Assembly: GCA_947650365.1 (NCBI GenBank)
Contig: OX393553.1
Coordinates: forward strand, 69,261,716 to 69,325,715
Length of the DNA: 64,000 bases
Source of the DNA: Chamaelirium japonicum
Lineage: Eukaryota > Streptophyta > Magnoliopsida > Liliales > Melanthiaceae
Direction: 5' to 3'
Made by a program: the position numbers and the translations under genes. Of the stretch, positions 59,121-64,000 are shown one piece after another. Under the pieces are notes generated by a model. It was not told where the DNA came from and did not search any database. It saw only the letters and a list, made by a program, of their open reading frames with translations. Within the stretch, counting starts at the first letter, position 1; each line of letters starts with the position of its first letter.

Positions 59121-60470
59121 ATGGCTGGATCTTCGCCACCCCGTACTTGGCAAGATGCCTTCATGAGGCATCAAGAGTACATGGATAGGCTTCAGGCCCA
59201 AATAGAAACCTTGACCTTAGCCTTCAATAATTCCCAAAATCCACCGCGACCCCGTCGCGAACACAGGGCTAGAGCGTCACCAGGGCGTAGTGAGTTAGAC
59301 CTAGGGTCAGGAGGTGACAGCGTCAGTTCCTCTGATGGATCTGAGCGGCGAAGTAGGCAAAGTCATAGGAAAGCGAAATCCCATTGGGGCTGGGATCAGG
59401 GCATTAAAATAGAAATTCCTGAGTTCGAGGGTAGGATGGACCCTGAAGAGTTTCTAGAGTGGGCCGAGCGAATCGACCAGTACTTCGAGTGGAAAGAAAT
59501 TCCCCGCGACAAACAAGTCAAGTTTGTCAGCCTTAAACTGAAAGGTCATGCACTGATTTGGTGGAAACAGTTGCAGACCACTAGGGGTAGGAAAGGAAAA
59601 GAAAAGATTTCCACGTGGACACATATGCGAGGAAAAATGCAACAGAAGTTCCTCCCTTCTGATTTCAAGCAGAATGTGTTCCAGAAATTCCAGAACCTGC
59701 GACAGGAGCATAAATCTGTAGATGACTACACTAATGAATTCTACAAGCTCCAAGCTCGTAATGATCTGCACGAAGATGAAGAGCAGAGCGTTGCTAGGTA
59801 CGTCAATGGTCTCAAACCTTCAATTCAAGAGGTGGTGTCCCTTCACGACTTGTATCAGGTCAGTGATGCACACCGACGGGCTAAGAAAGTCGAGTCTCAC
59901 CACTCCCGATCTGCGTCCCGGCGGTATGACAATACTAGGGCACCATCCGGATCTGTTAGTCGACCACTCCCTGGACCTTCACCTATAGCTGGCACAGTTC
60001 CTGCACCCACTAAGAAGGGTAAAGGAGTGTTAGGACCTAACCCGAGCCAGATTAAGTGCTTCAAATGCAACCAACCGGGTCATAACTCAGCCGATTGTCC
60101 TCGCCGTCAATTCCATCCACAGACAAATCTTGCGGATAATGACGAGGATGATCACGTGTCTGAAGGCGAGCACTTCAATGAGTTAGTCTTGGAGGGAGAT
60201 GATGTGACTGCACCACTGTTGGTTATTCACCAGTCTCCATCACCCCAAGTACCCAAAGCGTTGTTACCCCACGAGCTCTGTGGAGGACCCCCAAAGCCAC
60301 ACTGCAAGAATCAGAGGTTCGAGCTGTTCCGAACAGTCTGTAATGTCAATGGCATGGACCTTTGTCTCTTGATCGATAGAGGTTGCACCACCAATCTGAT
60401 CAACGAAGCGATCGTCAGGAGCAAGCAATGGAAAGTCAAACATTTGGCTCACCCGTACAAAACATCTTAG
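59121..60470 (+). CDS. gypsy-type gag with truncated protease start
   Basis: A 449-codon frame. Residues about 1-45 contain a coiled-coil-like start (RHQEYMDRLQAQIETLTLAF). About 48-90 is a Ser/Arg-rich linker. About 95-245 is the retrotransposon gag domain (KIEIPEFEGRMDPEEFLEWA; later LKLKGHALIWWKQL and FLPSDFKQNVFQKFQNLRQE). About 311-325 is one zinc knuckle, CFKCNQPGHNSADC. The protease begins near 405. Its active site reads LLIDRGCTTNLIN, where the catalytic Asp-Ser/Thr-Gly has become Asp-Arg-Gly, predicting an inactive enzyme. A TAG at 60468-60470 then closes the frame. Gag itself is open and full-length-looking, so it could still be made. Confidence 0.88.
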   Translation: MAGSSPPRTWQDAFMRHQEYMDRLQAQIETLTLAFNNSQNPPRPRREHRARASPGRSELDLGSGGDSVSSSDGSERRSRQSHRKAKSHWGWDQGIKIEIPEFEGRMDPEEFLEWAERIDQYFEWKEIPRDKQVKFVSLKLKGHALIWWKQLQTTRGRKGKEKISTWTHMRGKMQQKFLPSDFKQNVFQKFQNLRQEHKSVDDYTNEFYKLQARNDLHEDEEQSVARYVNGLKPSIQEVVSLHDLYQVSDAHRRAKKVESHHSRSASRRYDNTRAPSGSVSRPLPGPSPIAGTVPAPTKKGKGVLGPNPSQIKCFKCNQPGHNSADCPRRQFHPQTNLADNDEDDHVSEGEHFNELVLEGDDVTAPLLVIHQSPSPQVPKALLPHELCGGPPKPHCKNQRFELFRTVCNVNGMDLCLLIDRGCTTNLINEAIVRSKQWKVKHLAHPYKTS

Positions 60471-61577
60471 CTGGATAACACCACGAGCAAGTTGGTGACG
60501 CATTGTTGTCTGGCAAAATTGTCAATTGGGTTGCAATATAGAGATGAGATCTGGTGCGATGTCCTTCCGTTAGAGGTTGCTGATGTTATCTTAGGGCGCC
60601 CATGGCAGTTCGACCGAGATGTCCAACATCACGGAAGAGCCAACACTTATACCTTCCTTAAGGATGGCATCAATGTCACCCTATGGCCCACATGTTTTAG
60701 GAGGCACCGATCCCACGCACCTCAAGCCCTTCTGAGTCAGAGTCCGTCCGTCCCACCATTCGCTGAAAGTTTAGTTGGGTGTTCATCTGATTTACTGAAA
60801 ATTGATAAGGGATTAGACCACATTTTGCATTCCATTGCATGCACATCGCATTTAGAGTCTGTAGGCATTCATGACACTTGCATTCATCATTTGCCTGACA
60901 TATCTACAATCATAGACCCATCATATATGCGTCCATATTATCCAAGTGTTGAGCTTAACCTTAAAGATGATTCTGGCATGTTTGATCATTTTTCGATGCA
61001 GATTACTGATGAATCATGCTTTCAACTTTCAGCCAACCCATCACCTTTAATTTTTCGAAATCATAACAAGTGGCATGATGAATTCTTTAATTTCTTATTT
61101 TATTCACTGCATCCGGACAATGAAGACATGACACATCTTCTTGGATTAGAATCCCCTTGTTTTGCACCGTGCGCAGGCCACATTGAGCAACACATAATGC
61201 ACCCGCAACCCATGGCCCTTCAAATACACCATTGCCAATCGCGCAAGCCGATGACCCGCAGCACATTATGCTCCCGCGGCCTTTCTTTTTACATGTCATT
61301 CGAATTTCATGTCAACCCAAACTCCTATTATCACATGAAATTATCTGAATATTTTGACGATCTTATCGTGCCGCAGAGGATGTTGGTTTTGGCTTTCAGG
61401 TCTTCGCTTGGCGTCGAGGGGCAGGGGATACGAGATGGAGTTGCCGCGTACTTGGGGCGGGTTACCTGGCCACCAGACCCGGGAGAGCAGTCAGAGCAAA
61501 TTCAGCAGTTGCCGTTACTACCAGGGAAGCCCCCGCCGGACCCAGGACCTTGCTCGACAGGAGTCGAGTTCTTTTGA
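60471..61577 (+). pseudogene. protease tail and unassigned 3' region of the gypsy-type element
   Basis: In the same frame as gag, after one TAG, the protease resumes (LVTHCCLAKLSIGLQYRDEI, then VADVILGRPWQFDRDVQHHG, the C-terminal half with its ILGRPW block). From about 60,700 the frame stays open to 61,577, but I recognise no reverse transcriptase, RNase H, integrase or chromodomain motif; the text is His/Ser/Pro-rich and unlike pol. The long open frame may be chance or a relic of replaced sequence. Confidence 0.65.
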
Positions 61578-61589
61578 GTCCGGGGGACT

Positions 61590-62810
61590 TGATGCAGACG
61601 AGCCTACTACGTGCAGTTTTTCTACAGCTGATCGCGTATTTTCACCCTCCCCGGAGATCCAGGAAGCCGATCGTCGATCCGTCTGCACCAGTGGAAAGCT
61701 CATTCAGAGATCTAACACTTTGGTTTTTACTTTATTTCGATCCGACCAACGGATCTTTAGTTATTTCAGTTTTTATTTCTGGTTTGGGTAGGTGCGAGCC
61801 ATGTTCGCATCCGGTTCGAGCCACAGATGCCGAACTGACTCATTTCTGTGTTAGGTTTTAGGCCGTAGGATCTTAAGTTAGATTTAATCTCAATGGATGA
61901 GATCTCAAGGGAAACAAAAATTCAAAACCCTAGTCCCAAACCCCAACCGGTCGGCCCCTCTCTCTCTCTCCCACGGACACCCTCTCTCATCCGCGCGTCT
62001 CTCTCTCTCTCTCTCTACCCGACCGGCCTCTCTCTCTCTTTCTTTCCTTCTTTGTTCCCTTGTTTGCTTCCCCTATAAGATCTAAAACCCTAATTGAGAA
62101 AAGGGAGATGAATTGAATTGAAAACCCTAACAACGGAGAAGCGGCTCGCTTGCTCGGTGTATCTCTTCCGACGAAATCCTTTGTTTCTAGTCTATTCTTC
62201 CTTCCGCAAGCTTCTATCCCGCCGCCTCGCTACTCGTCTACGGCTTCACGGAAGATCGACGTGAAGTTTCTTCGTCTTCAAAGATCCTTCGTCTCGGCTT
62301 CTTCACCCCGTCTTCTGGATCACACCTCCCCCTTCCGCGCCATTCACCTGCAACAACGGAGCATCGGAAAGCTGCCGGCATTGACCTAAGCACGGTTTGG
62401 CATCGTCCTTCGATAATTTTCATGTGATAAATCTACTTTTTCCAACCGGCCTTATTGCTGAATTCCCATTAGGGTTTCCTAAATATTTGTTTTTCTGAGG
62501 ATCTCATCCATTAGGACTTTATCGTTTTAGGTCTGTGGTTGTTCTTTGATACATTGACCTTATCTATTTGAGATTGTTATTGCTTAATTGCTGGAATTCA
62601 GTTATATCATCTGAAATTAGTTATTGTCTTGTCAGTTGTTCTTTCTTCTTTGAATTAAATCTGATTGGAAATGAATGACCGTTGAATCGTGATTCTGAGC
62701 ATTGCTGAAATTTGTTTATATATGCTGAAATCTGATTTTTATTGTTTAAATTCTGCGCTTGGACTAAATTAAGCATCCGCATCGCATCAAGTTGGTACTT
62801 GATCCCATCA
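61590..62810 (+). repeat. 3' LTR of the gypsy-type element
   Basis: 1221 bp, preceded by the purine tract and followed by TAAAA. Confidence 0.95.
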
Positions 62811-62815
62811 TAAAA

Positions 62816-64000
62816 CCTTCCCTAAGCCATGAGGACTGCGCTACAGTACAGACCCAAAGTTCATCGCTATTAAATGTTTTGCCAATTTATTGTACTAAAT
62901 TCAATAGAATGATGTATTGACCCACATGGCTTCATTTGAACTCTTCTAGTGTGAATGTAGGCATATACTGTGCAATGATTGAAAAATTGAACACAACAAT
63001 CAGCCATTATAGAAGTAATAGAACTAGTATGATAATGACATACCATTTACTAGTCATCCACTATCCTTTATTATGACACTAAATAAGCAAACTTGCCCTT
63101 TCTACATTTCCAAATTGCTAGTGCATTAGAGTCGTTAAGAGTGATTTGGTACAACTTAGCTATTGGTCAACTTGGACAAATTGATTAAAGTACCGGGTTG
63201 TACGTGCAGTATAGAGTCATAGTCCAAAAATGTCAAGGAACAAATCCAAGATGAAGCTCAAACAAAGACACACAAGAAAGATCACATGCTCTCCTTCTTT
63301 ATGCTCAGAACCAAGGTTCGAAATTTCCATTTCGGTCAATATTTCGACCTCCTGGAAAATGGAAATATTTCGTGGAAATATTTCGACAGTGTGGAAATAT
63401 TGTGATTTGATGGAAATGGTGGAAATATTGATTTTTTAATGGAATTTTTGAATGAAACTCTGGATAGTCATAAACTAAGTATAGATACACGTTTTAGAAC
63501 ACTCAGATAATATTTATACCCTATCTATGGGTGTAGAGCATCACAAAGCATATATTCTGCATTTGAGTCTGTGCAGTCTTGTTTGGTCCTGTTTTGATCT
63601 ATGTTTTTAAAATGGTTTTTAATCTTTTTTGTGGAGAAAAATATTTCCAAAATAAAGATTAGTTGATTGTTAAATTAATGCTTCAAACGATTTTGAAAAT
63701 GGACTTAAAACAAGAAAGTTGTGCAAGTTTGAAATCATACAAAAATTATGCTGAAATGCAAAACACTGTTTTTTTACTAAGTCTGAAAAAATGAGTTTTT
63801 ATAAAGAAAAGTTTTTATACATTCAAAATTTTCTTTGACGGACCATGGTTTTCTAGATGTACTTGTAGTTCTACATCTTGTGGAATTTTTTGAGCTAAAA
63901 ATGAGTTGATTTAACCACTTTTCTCAACATACAAATTTTATGAAAAACCGAAAAAACTGTTTTCTCCTACTAAAACTGAAAACCTACTTTTTGATTCACT
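62816..64000. other. flanking AT-rich DNA, no exon seen
   Basis: Continuation of the sequence interrupted by the gypsy-type element. At 63,315-63,440 a phrase like GGAAATATTTCG recurs several times with inverted relatives. No exon of the neighbouring minus-strand gene could be identified. Confidence 0.4.

Larger units (their letters stand above)
57687..62810 (+). mobile_element. non-autonomous Ty3/gypsy-type LTR element carrying gag and protease only
   Basis: Two 1221-bp LTRs (57687-58907 and 61590-62810) start TGATGCAGACGAG and end CCCATCA. They are flanked by the perfect 5-bp duplication TAAAA (57682-57686 and 62811-62815). The initiator methionine tRNA primer site TGGTATCAGAGC lies 3 bp beyond the 5' LTR (58911-58922), and the purine run CGGGGGACT precedes the 3' LTR. 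I count about 15 substitutions and two compensating 2-bp indels between the LTRs, so the insertion is young. The 2.7-kb interior has gag and a protease remnant, then sequence with no reverse transcriptase, RNase H or integrase motif. This matches the class called TR-GAG. Confidence 0.95.

Overview
The window is nuclear DNA of a flowering plant; I cannot name the species. The grounds are: a split SLC35F5-type membrane transporter gene with plant-style GT-AG introns, an intronless plant hybrid proline-rich protein gene, a captured piece of a plant ARGONAUTE gene, and plant-type transposons (Ty1/copia, Ty3/gypsy, TRIM, CACTA, hAT, Mutator-like MITEs, LINE). Composition is AT-rich, with long (CT)n, (GA)n and (TA)n microsatellites and GC-rich islands.

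Layout. 1-8,000: intergenic DNA with a 312-bp TRIM retroelement (1590-1901), a hAT element (3312-4894) with a small CACTA element nested inside it (3845-4556), and an old antisense copia pol remnant (about 5640-6780). 8,300-9,600: the only compact, intact-looking gene, a hybrid proline-rich / eight-cysteine-motif secreted protein (8387-9061). 12,273-20,068: one CACTA-bounded interval of 7.8 kb with matching 3-bp target duplications. It holds CACTA subterminal repeats at both ends, a telomere-like block, a tandem satellite of about 170/181 bp, a transposase relict and three exons of an ARGONAUTE PIWI domain with introns retained. 20,000-25,000: microsatellites, a 400-bp fold-back MITE inside a (TA)n tract, a LINE RNase H fragment and a hAT MITE. 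25,194-31,865: a copia element with 153-bp LTRs, perfect 5-bp target duplications and broken reading frames. It sits at the edge of two head-to-tail 1.1-kb terminal-inverted-repeat elements (31,870-34,048). 34,000-38,000: MITEs and unassigned DNA.

38,370-53,212: a complete eight-exon minus-strand gene for an SLC35F5/YML018C-like transporter (397 codons plus stop). Its first and fifth introns are 5.7 and 6.3 kb and are filled with decayed LINE, hAT-like and tandem repeats. 53,500-55,700: two fold-back MITEs. 56,225-57,087: the last three exons of a second minus-strand gene that I do not recognise. 57,687-62,810: a young Ty3/gypsy-type element with two 1221-bp LTRs (about 15 differences by eye) that carries gag and a damaged protease but no recognisable reverse transcriptase, RNase H or integrase.

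The three host genes show no functional link. The rest is nested transposon insertions, several dated relative to each other by nesting. The most unusual content is the CACTA interval, which combines an ARGONAUTE fragment, a centromere-repeat-length satellite and telomere-like DNA in what looks like one mobile unit. All calls are from reading the sequence; no searches were run.
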